Source: Pseudomonas flexibilis
Lineage (GTDB): Bacteria; Pseudomonadota; Gammaproteobacteria; Pseudomonadales; Pseudomonadaceae
Length of the DNA stretch: 64,000 nt
NCBI RefSeq assembly: GCF_000802425.1
Contig: NZ_JRUD01000014.1
Span: 169,097-233,096 of the forward strand
Reading direction: 5' to 3'
Shown: positions 29,314-38,395 of the stretch, one piece after another
How positions within the stretch are numbered: position 1 is the first letter of the stretch
Layout: each line of letters begins with the position of its first letter
The notes under the pieces: model-generated
Told to the model about the DNA's origin: nothing
What the model saw: only the letters and a program-made list of their open reading frames with translations
Databases searched by the model: none
Position numbers and translations under genes: made by a program

Positions 29314-30852
29314 ATGACCCAATCCGACATCGTCCAGAAGCTCTGGAACCTCTGCGATATCCTGCGTGACGACGGCATCAACTACAGCGACTACGTCACC
29401 GAGCTGGTGCTGCTGCTGTTCATCAAGATGGAATACGAGCAGACCCAGAGCGACAGCCGCTTCGCCCACCGCCTGCCCGAAGGCGCGCGCTGGCCGGACC
29501 TGACCGGCAAGTCCGGGCTGGTGCTGCTCAACCACTACCGCAAGATGCTGCTGGAGCTGGGCCAGAGCCACGACCCGCTGATCGCCGCCATCTACGCCGA
29601 CGCGCAGACCCGCCTCAAGGAACCGCGCCACCTGGAGCAACTGGTCAGGAACCTGGACGAACTGGACTGGTTCAGCGCCAAGCAGGACGGCCTGGGCGAC
29701 CTCTACGAAGGCCTGCTGGAAAAGAACGCCGGGGAAACCAAGTCCGGCGCCGGCCAGTACTTCACCCCGCGCCCGCTGATCGACAGCATCATCCGCTGCA
29801 TCCAGCCGCAACCGGGGGAAACCGTGCAGGACCCGGCCGCCGGCACGGCGGGCTTCCTGATCGCCGCCGACGCCTACATCAAGCAGCACACCGACGAGCT
29901 GTTCGAGCTGCCGCTGGAGAAGCAGCTGTTCCAGCGCCGCAAGGCCTTCATCGGCATCGAACTGGTGCCCGGCACCCGCCGCCTGGCGCTGATGAACTGC
30001 CTGCTGCACGGCATGGAAGGCGACGAGGAAGGTGTGGTGCGCCTGGGCAACGCCCTGGGCCAGACCGGCGCCAGCCTGCCCAAGGTGGACGTGATCCTCT
30101 CCAACCCGCCGTTCGGCACCGCCAAGGGCGGCGGCGGCCCGACCCGCGACGACCTCACCTACAAGACCAGCAACAAGCAGCTGGCCTTCCTGCAGCACAT
30201 CTACAGAGGCCTGAAACCCGGCGGGCGCGCCGCCGTGGTACTGCCCGACAACGTGTTGTTCGAAGCCGGCGTGGGCACCGACGTGCGCCGCGACCTGCTG
30301 GACAAGTGCAACCTGCACACCCTGCTGCGCCTGCCCACCGGCATCTTCTACGCCCAGGGCGTGAAGACCAACGTGCTGTTCTTCCAGAAGGGCAGCCCTG
30401 ACGATCCCTACCAGAGCGAAGGCTGCACGAAGCGGGTATGGATCTATGACCTGCGCACCAACATGCCGAGCTTCGGCAAGCGCACCCCGTTCGGCGCCCA
30501 GCACCTGAAGCCCTTCGAGGACGCCTACGGCAGCGACCCCAACGGCAACAGCCCGCGCACGGAGAACGTGGAAGGTGCCGGCGAAACCAGCCGCTTCCGC
30601 TGTTTCACCCGCGAGCAGATCCGCGAACGTGGCGATTCGCTGGATATCAGCTGGCTCAAGGACGCCGACAGCCTGGACGCCGCCGACCTGCCCGCCCCGG
30701 AAGTGCTGGCCGGCGAGGCCATGGCCGAACTGACCGAAGCGCTGCGCGAGCTGGATCAACTGATGCAGGCGCTGGGGGCCGGGGATGAGGCGGAGCAGCA
30801 GAAGCGGATGCTGGCGGAGGTGATGGGGTTTGAAGTGGGGACTGGTGCATGA
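29314..30852 (+). CDS. hsdM: Type I restriction-modification DNA methyltransferase (M subunit)
   Basis: A 512-residue N6-adenine methyltransferase that with HsdS methylates, and with HsdR restricts, the target. The AdoMet-binding motif is DPAAGTAGF (from residue 173) and the catalytic motif is NPPF (264-267). The N-terminal helical domain starts TQSDIVQKLWNLCDILRDDG, typical of HsdM. The ATG at 29314 gives that start; an upstream ATG at 29290 lies against the hairpin and lacks a ribosome site. hsdS overlaps its stop by ATGA. Confidence 0.94.
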   Translation: MTQSDIVQKLWNLCDILRDDGINYSDYVTELVLLLFIKMEYEQTQSDSRFAHRLPEGARWPDLTGKSGLVLLNHYRKMLLELGQSHDPLIAAIYADAQTRLKEPRHLEQLVRNLDELDWFSAKQDGLGDLYEGLLEKNAGETKSGAGQYFTPRPLIDSIIRCIQPQPGETVQDPAAGTAGFLIAADAYIKQHTDELFELPLEKQLFQRRKAFIGIELVPGTRRLALMNCLLHGMEGDEEGVVRLGNALGQTGASLPKVDVILSNPPFGTAKGGGGPTRDDLTYKTSNKQLAFLQHIYRGLKPGGRAAVVLPDNVLFEAGVGTDVRRDLLDKCNLHTLLRLPTGIFYAQGVKTNVLFFQKGSPDDPYQSEGCTKRVWIYDLRTNMPSFGKRTPFGAQHLKPFEDAYGSDPNGNSPRTENVEGAGETSRFRCFTREQIRERGDSLDISWLKDADSLDAADLPAPEVLAGEAMAELTEALRELDQLMQALGAGDEAEQQKRMLAEVMGFEVGTGA

Positions 30853-32186
30853 GTAGCGAACTGCCCAGCGGCTGGGTAAGGACAACCATTGGAGAAATCA
30901 ACGTTTACTCCAGTAGCAACATTGACCCACTGAAAGAGCCAGATCAGGTTTTTGAACTGTACAGCGTTCCAATTTATTCAACGGGGAGGCCGGAGTATCA
31001 GCTTGGCCAGGACATTGGGTCGACCAAGCAGGCAGTTGAGCCGGACGATGTGTTGCTGTGCAAAATCAATCCGCGCATCAATCGGGTTTGGATCGTCGGA
31101 CCGAAATCTGAGTCGCCCCAGATTGGCTCATCTGAATGGGTCGTAATTCGTCAGCCATTGATTCACGCCGGATTTCTGCGCTACCAGCTGAGCGGGCATA
31201 GTTTTCGCGAAAAGCTGTGTTCCGAGGTATCCGGGGTTGGTGGCTCTTTGACAAGAGCACAACCAAAGAAGGTAGCAACGTATTCCGTTGTGCTGCCACC
31301 GCTCGCCGAACAAACCCGCATCGCCCAAAAACTCGATGAACTACTGGCCCAGGTCGATACCCTCAAGGCCCGCATCGACGCCATCCCCGCGCTGCTCAAA
31401 CGCTTCCGCCAATCAGTCCTCGCTGCGGCGGTTTCCGGGCGGTTGACGGAGAATTGGCGCAAAGGTGAGCCTGCCAATTGGACCGCGCTTACCATAGCAG
31501 ACCTTATTGACGGAAAACCAAGAAATGGATATTCGCCCAAAGCTGTTGAGTATGATACAGGAGTAAAAAGCCTGAGTTTGTCAGCCACGACATCGGGCAT
31601 CTTCAAAGGCGAATATTTCAAATACGTAGACCAAGAAATATCTAAGGAGTCTTATCTATGGCTTCAGCCAGGTGACATTCTTATTCAGCGGGCCAACACC
31701 CTAGAATATGTTGGCGTAAGTGCTATTTATGAAGGCGACCCACTGGAATACATTTATCCAGACCTAATGATGAAATGCAGGGCGAAGGATAGAGTTCTAA
31801 CGAAATTTCTCTATTTCTGCTTATCTAGCCAAAAGGTACGCAAGCACTTCCGAGATCATGCCACCGGGACCGCTGGAAACATGCCGAAAATAAATCAGCA
31901 CACGGTAATGAATGCTCCAGCTCTTTTACCGCCACTGGCTGAACAAACCGAAATCGTCCGCCGCGTCGAACAGCTCTTCGCCTTCGCCGACCAGCTGGAA
32001 GCCAAGGTCGCCACCGCACAGGCCCGCATCGACCGCCTGACCCAGAGCATCCTGGCCAAGGCCTTCCGCGGCGAGCTGGTGCCCCAGGACCCGAACGACG
32101 AACCGGCCAGCGTGCTGCTGGAGCGCATCCAGGCCCAGCGCGCCGCCGCGCCCAAGGCCAGGCGCGGCCGCAAGGCCACGGCCTGA
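30849..32186 (+). CDS. hsdS: Type I restriction specificity subunit
   Basis: A 445-residue specificity protein with two target-recognition domains. Each is followed by a conserved linker: LPPLAEQTRIAQKLDELLAQ at about residues 150-170 and LLPPLAEQTEIVRRVEQLFA at about 360-380, which form the two coiled-coil spacers. The recognition domains (DNA 30880-31260 and 31480-31920) are clearly more AT-rich than the linkers, as usual for shuffled domains. The ATG overlaps the hsdM stop. The target sequence cannot be read from the protein. The C-terminus is Lys/Arg-rich (KARRGRKATA). Confidence 0.93.
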   Translation: MSSELPSGWVRTTIGEINVYSSSNIDPLKEPDQVFELYSVPIYSTGRPEYQLGQDIGSTKQAVEPDDVLLCKINPRINRVWIVGPKSESPQIGSSEWVVIRQPLIHAGFLRYQLSGHSFREKLCSEVSGVGGSLTRAQPKKVATYSVVLPPLAEQTRIAQKLDELLAQVDTLKARIDAIPALLKRFRQSVLAAAVSGRLTENWRKGEPANWTALTIADLIDGKPRNGYSPKAVEYDTGVKSLSLSATTSGIFKGEYFKYVDQEISKESYLWLQPGDILIQRANTLEYVGVSAIYEGDPLEYIYPDLMMKCRAKDRVLTKFLYFCLSSQKVRKHFRDHATGTAGNMPKINQHTVMNAPALLPPLAEQTEIVRRVEQLFAFADQLEAKVATAQARIDRLTQSILAKAFRGELVPQDPNDEPASVLLERIQAQRAAAPKARRGRKATA

Positions 32187-32232
32187 TGTAGGGCGGTCAA
32201 GGCTCGCCGTGGCCGCCGAGCACGGCGGCCAG
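32186..32232. repeat. GTAGGGTGG-family repeat, copy 3 (degenerate)
   Basis: TGTAGGGCGGTCAAGGC with a GCCGTGGCCGCC...GGCGGCCAGC hairpin directly after the hsdS stop. Only one half resembles the family well. Confidence 0.5.
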
Positions 32233-32234
32233 CC

Positions 32235-32603
32235 TCATCCACCGCCACTACTCACCCGGCCATCCGCATGCTCAACCTGTGCGTGTCCCGGGCAACGAAC
32301 GCGGACGGCCCGAGGCTGCATGGCTCCCTTGGCCCCGCATATCTCGCAAACGGACCGGCTTTGCTCGGTAACCCTGTCCAGCAGTTGCCAGTGCTCCGGC
32401 CGGACGCTCACCTTGCCGAAGCGCAGCTCTCCAAACTTTTCCTTGAAAAGGCGGATGCTGGAATACGGGCCAGGCCCGCTCGACAACTCCGCACCCAGCC
32501 GATCGAGGAGCGAATACCAGCCATTGCCTGCCTCTGCGCGCGTCAGCTCACCAAACACCTGCGGGTAACGTTCCCTTAACGACTCAACCAGCGATACGTC
32601 CAT
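32235..32603 (-). CDS. Small Cys-rich protein of unknown function
   Basis: A 122-residue protein. The middle has FKEKFGELRFGK and the C-terminal part has CEICGAKGAMQ...RVRCPGH, four residues (Cys, Cys, Cys, His) that could bind zinc. Proteins with a YPQVFGEL...EAGNGWYSLLDRL...EKFGELRF...CE.CG plan occur in Pseudomonas and Xanthomonas accessory regions as I recall, without known function. It is on the opposite strand from the hsd genes and divergent from the next gene. Confidence 0.7.
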   Translation of the reverse strand: MDVSLVESLRERYPQVFGELTRAEAGNGWYSLLDRLGAELSSGPGPYSSIRLFKEKFGELRFGKVSVRPEHWQLLDRVTEQSRSVCEICGAKGAMQPRAVRVRCPGHAQVEHADGRVSSGGG

Positions 32604-32673
32604 GACTCCTTTGCTCCTTCAGACACCTACGCCAGTCGTATAATGCCGAAACGCCATTAAGGAGTCGTTGTGT

Positions 32674-33162
32674 GTGAATACATCAAACTGGATCGGCCTT
32701 TTTAACCGCGCGTTCAAGGCCATGGATTACCGCCTGGAGCAGGTACTGCAACTGCAAAGCTGCCGTGAGCACTGGATTCAGGCCGAACTCAGCCTCTACG
32801 CCTATTTCTACGACAATCTGGAAATCTGGACCGACGCCGATATCGGCAACGGCAAAAAGGCCGATCTGTACGCTGTCGATGAGCAGGGAAGAAATACGAT
32901 GGTTGCCGAGATCAAATGCCTGGGTGACTACTCACAGTCCAAGTGTCTGGAAGGCGACTGGTCCATCCGCAACGATATCGAGCGCTTGCAGCAGGTTGAC
33001 TGCTCGACCCGTCTTTTCATCCTGGTGATCCCGCATCTGGATGAAGGCCACGCCGAAACCCGTGTGGGAGCGCGGCTCAGAGCGGAAAACTGGGCTGGCC
33101 AGGAGGGGCAGGCCGTAGACGTCGCCCTGTCTTCCGCCAGCGTGCGCATCTGGGCTGTCTGA
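32674..33162 (+). CDS. PD-(D/E)XK-like protein of unknown function
   Basis: A protein of about 162 residues. The segment GKKADLYAVDEQGRN...MVAEIKCLG has the spacing of a PD-(D/E)XK nuclease core: Asp in ADLY, then Glu-x-Lys in AEIK on the next strand. I see no other domain. The start is uncertain: GTG at 32674 or TTG at 32668, both after AAGGAG at 32659-32664. A -10-like TATAAT lies at 32639-32644. Between a type I restriction system and a NERD gene, a defence role is likely but unproven. Confidence 0.7.
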   Translation: MNTSNWIGLFNRAFKAMDYRLEQVLQLQSCREHWIQAELSLYAYFYDNLEIWTDADIGNGKKADLYAVDEQGRNTMVAEIKCLGDYSQSKCLEGDWSIRNDIERLQQVDCSTRLFILVIPHLDEGHAETRVGARLRAENWAGQEGQAVDVALSSASVRIWAV

Positions 33163-33342
33163 ACCTCGTATCGCCGATGGCACACCCTGTCCCACCGTCA
33201 GCCGGCGGAACAGGGTTCGGCCCTGACGCTGTTGCGCACCGGGAACAGGCGCACAGCCTCCTCGTCCAGGCGCTCTTAAGATGCCAGGCGCCATCCATGG
33301 GACCGAGGCAACGTTCAGGTCCTTCACGCAGCAGGGACCGCC

Positions 33343-34116
33343 ATGATCACCCACGCCATTCTTCAACCCTTGATCAGCGCCATGATCTGGCTGATTCCCA
33401 TGATGCTGCTGGTGGTGCTGCTGAAAAGCCCGTGGTTCAAGGGCTGGATCGGTGAGCAACTGGTGCGGCTGTCCGCCCATTACCAACTCGACCGCCAGGC
33501 TTATCGGCGCCTGCATGACGTAACCCTGTCCACGCCGGATGGCACGACCCAGATCGACCATGTCTTCGTTTCGCCCTTCGGCATCTTCGTGGTGGAAACC
33601 AAGAACATGAGCGGCTGGATCTTCGGCGGCGACAAGCAAGCGCAGTGGACCCAGCAAATCTACAAGCGGCGCTTCAGGTTCCAGAACCCGCTGCGGCAGA
33701 ACTACAAGCACCTCAAGGCGCTGGAAGCAGCGCTAGGCGTCGCACCCGAGCATATTCATTCCGTGATCGTGTTTGTCGGTGGCAGCAGCTTCAAAACGCC
33801 AATGCCAGCCAACGTGACGGAAGGAATCGGCTTCATTCGCTACATCCGCGCCTTCCAGCAGCCGGTGTTTTCCGACGCGCAGGTCGAGGCCATGGTTCAT
33901 GCGCTGCAAGGCGGCCGCCTGGCTCCGACGCTGGCGACGCGGCGCGAGCATGTCGAACGGCTCCGGCAGCGCAGTGATCCGACCGCGACCCGCCAATGCC
34001 CGCGCTGCGGCAGCGCGCTGGTCATTCGCAACATCAAGCGCGGTCCGAAGGCCGGTCAGCAATTCTGGGGTTGCAGCACCTTTCCGAAGTGCCGCGCCCA
34101 GCAGCCGTTGGGGTAA
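33343..34116 (+). CDS. NERD-domain protein with topoisomerase-type zinc finger
   Basis: A 257-residue protein. The N-terminus is one membrane span (about residues 10-28). The NERD nuclease-related domain follows, with TQIDHVFVSPFGIFVVETKN carrying the Asp and Glu-x-Lys of the PD-(D/E)XK core. The C-terminus is a C4 zinc finger of topoisomerase I type, CPRCGSALVIRN...FWGCSTFPKC. It probably binds or cleaves nucleic acid at the membrane. The upstream 180-base gap contains no gene. It closes the island and converges on putA. Confidence 0.85.
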   Translation: MITHAILQPLISAMIWLIPMMLLVVLLKSPWFKGWIGEQLVRLSAHYQLDRQAYRRLHDVTLSTPDGTTQIDHVFVSPFGIFVVETKNMSGWIFGGDKQAQWTQQIYKRRFRFQNPLRQNYKHLKALEAALGVAPEHIHSVIVFVGGSSFKTPMPANVTEGIGFIRYIRAFQQPVFSDAQVEAMVHALQGGRLAPTLATRREHVERLRQRSDPTATRQCPRCGSALVIRNIKRGPKAGQQFWGCSTFPKCRAQQPLG

Positions 34117-34167
34117 GGCTTTCAGTTCAGCCTGACCATCGGGCTTTCGTGCAGGCACCGACCGGAA

Positions 34168-34194
34168 GCTCGCGACTGAAGTCGCTCCTACGGG
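34168..34194. repeat. Single REP element
   Basis: GCTCGCGACTGAAGTCGCTCCTACGGG has the REP plan seen at 8913-8943: a CGCGACTGAAGTCGC hairpin followed by TCCTAC. It lies between the NERD gene and putA. Confidence 0.7.
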
Positions 34195-34212
34195 TCCGGT
34201 GTGGATCGGCCT

Positions 34213-34303
34213 CGTAGGGTGGAAAACTCGCGCAGCGATTGTCCACCGCTCCCCCCAGCGCGGTGCCTTGGTGGAAAAGCCTGCGGCGTTTTCCACCCTA
34301 CGG
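34213..34303. repeat. GTAGGGTGG-family double-hairpin repeat, copy 4
   Basis: One of the clearest copies. It starts CGTAGGGTGGAAAAC and ends GTTTTCCACCCTACGG, with inner GTCCACC and GGTGGAAAAG. Each half forms its own hairpin and the two halves are inverted. It ends 6 bases before the putA stop codon. Confidence 0.85.
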
Positions 34304-34309
34304 TGCCGC

Positions 34310-37300
34310 TCAGCCAATGGTCATCAGGCTCGCATTGCCCCCCGCCGCCGCGGTGTTCACGCTCAGGGTTCGTTCGATCAGCAAGCGCTCCAGCGGGATG
34401 TCCGTGTCGCCGGCAGGCAGGCCGATCACGGCGACCAGCGGACCGTCGCGGCGGGCGAGTTGCTGGCTGATGCCGCGTAGCTGGTCGGCGTCGCCGTGGT
34501 GCATCACCGCGTCGAAGGCGACGGCTTCGCCGTTCCAGTCACGAATCAGGCTGATCCGGTCCTGCACGACCCGGGGCAACGCGCCACGCAGCGCGCGGTT
34601 GGCTTCGTCGTCGGGCCAGAACAGGTGGTTGCCCACCGCCAGGCCGGCGGCCAGTTGGCAGAGGCGGTCGCCTTCGTCGTTGGCCAGGCTGAGCACGCTC
34701 TCCCGGGGCAGCAGCAGGTAACTGTTGCGCTCTCCGGTCGGGCCGTTGAGCACCCGGCTCAGGCCGCTCTGCGAGTCGGCGGCGTAGCGGTCGCACAGCT
34801 CCACCAGGGGGCCGCGTTCATGCTGCATCGCCCAGTCGCGCAGGGCGGCCAGCGGTCGGCCGAGCTGGGCGTCCAGTTGCTCGCGCAGGCCGGGGTCGGC
34901 GGGGCTCGGTTCGTCGTGGCGGGCGAAGGTTCTGCGCAGGGCGTCCTCGGGTCGGCTGGACAGCAAACGGTACAGGTACAGCGGCCCGCCGGCCTTGGGC
35001 CCGGTGCCGGACAGCCCTTCCCCGCCGAACGGCTGCACGCCGACCACCGCGCCGATCATGTTGCGGTTCACGTACAGGTTGCCGGCCTGCACCTGGTCCA
35101 CCGCCTGGGCGATGGTTTCGTCGATGCGCGTGTGGATGCCGAAGGTCAGCCCGTAACCGGTGCCGTTGATTTGTTCGATCAGCCGGTCCAGGTTCTCGCG
35201 TTGATAGCGCACCACGTGGAGGACCGGACCGAACACCTCGCGGCCCAGCTCCTGGATGCTGTCCAGCTCGATCAGCGTGGGCAGCACGAAGGTGCCGTAC
35301 TGCAGGTTGGCGCCCACGGTGCGCGCCGCCTGGTGGACGCTGTGGCGCCGCTCGCGCATGGCCTGGATATGCCGTTCCAGGCCGGCCTTGGCTTCGGCGT
35401 CGATCACCGGGCCGATGTCCACCGCCAGTTGGTCCGGGTTGCCGAGCCGGTATTCGGCCATGGCGCCCTTGAGCATGGTGAGGATTCGGTCGGCCACGTC
35501 CTCCTGCAGGCACAGCACGCGCAGCGCCGAGCAGCGCTGACCGGCGCTGTCGAAGGCCGAGGCGACCACGTCGGTGACCACCTGCTCGGCCAGCGCCGAG
35601 GAGTCGACGATCATGGCGTTCTGCCCGCCGGTTTCGGCGATCAGCGGCACCGGCCGGCCGCGGGCATCCAGACGGCCGGCGAGGTTGGCGGCGATCAGCC
35701 GCGCCACTTCGGTGGAGCCGGTGAAGATCACGCCCTTGACCCGCTCGTCGCGCACCAGCGCATCGCCCACGTCCTCGCCCCGCCCGGGCAGCAGTTGCAG
35801 CGCGCCGCGCGGCACGCCGGCCTGGTGCAGCAGGTGCACGGCCTGGGCGGCGATCAGCGGGGTCTGTTCCGCCGGTTTGGCCAGCACCGTGTTGCCGGCG
35901 GCCAGCGCGGCGGCCACTTGGCCGGTGAAGATCGCCAGCGGGAAGTTCCACGGGCTGATGCAGACCACCGGGCCGAGCGGCCGGTGGGTGTCGTTGGCGA
36001 AGTCGGCGCGCACCTGGGCGGCGTAGTAGCGCAGGAAGTCCACCGCCTCACGCACTTCGCCGATGGCGTTGGCGAAGGTCTTGCCGGCCTCGCGCACGGT
36101 GATGCCGACCAGCGCCTGCAGGTCGCCCTCGAACAGGTCGGCGGCCCGTTCGAGGATCTGCGCGCGCTGCTCGGGCGGCGTGGCCTGCCAGCCGGCGCCG
36201 GCGCGCTCGGCGGCGGCGACGGCATTGCCCACATCCGCCAGGCTGGCCAGCTTCACCTCGCCGACCTGGTCACGCTGGTCCGCCGGGTTGCGCACCGGCA
36301 GCGTCTGGCTGCCGTCGACCGGGCCATCCAGCAGTGGCTCGGCGCGCCAGTCCACATGGGCGCCAGCCAGTAACGCGCCGGACAGCGAACCCAGGCGATG
36401 CTCGTTGGACAGGTCGAGGCCGAAGGAATTGAGCCGCGCCTCGCCGTACAGCTGGCGCGGCAGCGGGATGCGCGGGTGCGGCAGGCCCAGAGTGCCCTCC
36501 CGGGCCGCCAGGCTTTCCGCCTTGGCCACCGGGTCTTCGACCAGCTCGCGCAGGTTGACGTCCGGGTCGGCGATCAGGTTGACGAACGAGGTGTTGGCGC
36601 CGTTTTCCAACAGGCGGCGCACCAGGTAGGCCAGCAGCGTTTCATGGGTGCCGACCGGCGCGTAGATGCGGCACGGGCGGTTCAGCTTGCCGTCGGCCAC
36701 CTTGCCGACCACCTGTTCATAGAGCGGCTCGCCCATGCCGTGCAGGCACTGGAACTCGTACTGGCCGAGGTAGTAGTTGTTGCCGGCCAGGTGATAGATC
36801 GTCGCCATGGTATGGGCGTTGTGGGTGGCGAACTGCGGGAAGATGGCGTCCGGCACGGCCAGCAGCTTGCGCGCACAGGCGATGTAGGACACGTCCGTGT
36901 ACACCTTGCGGGTGAACACCGGGTAACCCTCCAGGCCGTCCATTTGGGCACGTTTGATCTCGCTGTCCCAGTAAGCGCCCTTGACCAGGCGGATCATCAG
37001 GCGGTGTCCGCTGCGCCGCGCCAGGTCGATCAGGTGGTCGACCACGTGGAAGCAGCGCTTCTGGTAGCCCTGGATGACGAAGCCGATCCCGTTCCAGCCG
37101 CGCAGCGACGGCTCGAAGCACAGGCGTTCCAGCAGGTCGAGGGAGATTTCCAGGCGGTCGGCTTCCTCGGCGTCGATGTTCAGGCCGATGTCGTACTGGC
37201 GCGCCAATTGGGTCAGGCCGAGCACGCGCGGGTACAGCTCGTTGATCACCCGCTCGAACTGCGCGCGGCTGTAGCGCGGGTGCAGCGCGGAGAGCTTGAT

Positions 37301-38266
37301 GGAGATGCCCGGGCCTTCGTAGATGCCGCGTCCGTGGGAGGCCTTGCCGATGGCGTGGATGGCCTGCTCGTAGGAGGCCAGGTAGCGCAGCGCGTCGTCC
37401 TCGGTGAGGGCCGCCTCGCCGAGCATGTCGTAGGAGTAGCGGAAGCCCTTGGCCTCCATCTTGCCGGCGTTGGCCAGCGCCTCACCGATGGTTTCGCCGG
37501 TGACGAACTGCTCGCCCATCATGCGCATGGCCATGTCCACGCCCTTGCGGATCACCGGCTCGCCGCCCTTGCCGATCAGGCGGTTCAGGGCGCTGGAGAG
37601 TCCGGTTTCGGTGTGCGTGGCGACCAGCCGACCGGTGAGCAGCAGTCCCCAGGAGGCGGCGTTGACGAACAGGGAGGGGCTCTGGCCGAGGTGCTGCTGC
37701 CAGTTGCCGGCGCTGATCTTGTCGCGGATCAGCGCATCGCGGGTGCCCTTGTCGGGGATGCGCAGCAGGGCCTCGGCCAGGCACATCAGCGCCACGCCTT
37801 CCTGGGAGGACAGGGAAAATTCCTGCAGCAGCCCCTGCACCAGCCCGGCGCGGCCCATGCCGGCCTTCTGATTGCGCAGGGTTTCCGCCAGCCGGTAGGC
37901 CAGGCTGCTGGCCTTGGTGCTCAGCTCGGCGGGCAGGCGCGCCTGCTCGACCAGCACCGGCACCACTTCCGGTTCGGGTCTCCGGTAGGCCGCCGTGATG
38001 GCTTCACGCAGTACGGATTGTGGGTGCACGCTTTCGGCGAAGGCCAGGAAGGGCTGGTAACGGACGTCCTCCCGGGGTTCTTCCTCGAGTTCGTCCGGCA
38101 GGCTGTCCTCGGGGGTGTCCGGAACGTCGCCGCGCTCGATCTGTTCCATGTACAGGTGGATGGCCTGCCGGATCAGCCAGTTCGGTGTGCGGTCGATCCG
38201 TTGCGCGGCGGCTTCAAGCCGCGCGCGAGTGGTGTCGTCGAGTTTCACGCCAAACGTGCTGCTCAT
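34310..38266 (-). CDS. putA: Bifunctional proline dehydrogenase / P5C dehydrogenase and regulator
   Basis: A 1318-residue trifunctional PutA. Residues 1-50 are a ribbon-helix-helix DNA-binding domain (STFGVKLDDTTRARLEAAAQ), so it can repress put genes. The FAD proline dehydrogenase follows (GRGIYEGPGISIKLSALHPRY, LVKGAYWDSEIKRAQ), then the aldehyde dehydrogenase with AETGGQNAMIVDSS and the catalytic Cys in SAGQRCSALR. It oxidises proline to glutamate at the membrane. The ATG at 38266 gives MSSTFGVKLDD and the family length. putP is not adjacent, so autoregulation of putA is likely from its own leader. Confidence 0.96.
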   Translation of the reverse strand: MSSTFGVKLDDTTRARLEAAAQRIDRTPNWLIRQAIHLYMEQIERGDVPDTPEDSLPDELEEEPREDVRYQPFLAFAESVHPQSVLREAITAAYRRPEPEVVPVLVEQARLPAELSTKASSLAYRLAETLRNQKAGMGRAGLVQGLLQEFSLSSQEGVALMCLAEALLRIPDKGTRDALIRDKISAGNWQQHLGQSPSLFVNAASWGLLLTGRLVATHTETGLSSALNRLIGKGGEPVIRKGVDMAMRMMGEQFVTGETIGEALANAGKMEAKGFRYSYDMLGEAALTEDDALRYLASYEQAIHAIGKASHGRGIYEGPGISIKLSALHPRYSRAQFERVINELYPRVLGLTQLARQYDIGLNIDAEEADRLEISLDLLERLCFEPSLRGWNGIGFVIQGYQKRCFHVVDHLIDLARRSGHRLMIRLVKGAYWDSEIKRAQMDGLEGYPVFTRKVYTDVSYIACARKLLAVPDAIFPQFATHNAHTMATIYHLAGNNYYLGQYEFQCLHGMGEPLYEQVVGKVADGKLNRPCRIYAPVGTHETLLAYLVRRLLENGANTSFVNLIADPDVNLRELVEDPVAKAESLAAREGTLGLPHPRIPLPRQLYGEARLNSFGLDLSNEHRLGSLSGALLAGAHVDWRAEPLLDGPVDGSQTLPVRNPADQRDQVGEVKLASLADVGNAVAAAERAGAGWQATPPEQRAQILERAADLFEGDLQALVGITVREAGKTFANAIGEVREAVDFLRYYAAQVRADFANDTHRPLGPVVCISPWNFPLAIFTGQVAAALAAGNTVLAKPAEQTPLIAAQAVHLLHQAGVPRGALQLLPGRGEDVGDALVRDERVKGVIFTGSTEVARLIAANLAGRLDARGRPVPLIAETGGQNAMIVDSSALAEQVVTDVVASAFDSAGQRCSALRVLCLQEDVADRILTMLKGAMAEYRLGNPDQLAVDIGPVIDAEAKAGLERHIQAMRERRHSVHQAARTVGANLQYGTFVLPTLIELDSIQELGREVFGPVLHVVRYQRENLDRLIEQINGTGYGLTFGIHTRIDETIAQAVDQVQAGNLYVNRNMIGAVVGVQPFGGEGLSGTGPKAGGPLYLYRLLSSRPEDALRRTFARHDEPSPADPGLREQLDAQLGRPLAALRDWAMQHERGPLVELCDRYAADSQSGLSRVLNGPTGERNSYLLLPRESVLSLANDEGDRLCQLAAGLAVGNHLFWPDDEANRALRGALPRVVQDRISLIRDWNGEAVAFDAVMHHGDADQLRGISQQLARRDGPLVAVIGLPAGDTDIPLERLLIERTLSVNTAAAGGNASLMTIG

Positions 38267-38395
38267 GCTCTGCCCTCCGAACCCTGTTGTCGGTACCCCG
38301 GCGCTGGATGGCCTGGCGGCCCGGCTGCTCAACCCTCAACCAGTGTAGCTTTCGAAAAAGCGCAGGGGCGGAGGGCGCGCAGGCCTTGTGGGAGC

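Noticed and set aside
34117..34309. attR site matching the tRNA-Arg 3' end at the far border of the island
   Set aside because: Reading the gap found only REP and GTAGGGTGG repeats, no copy of the tRNA end.
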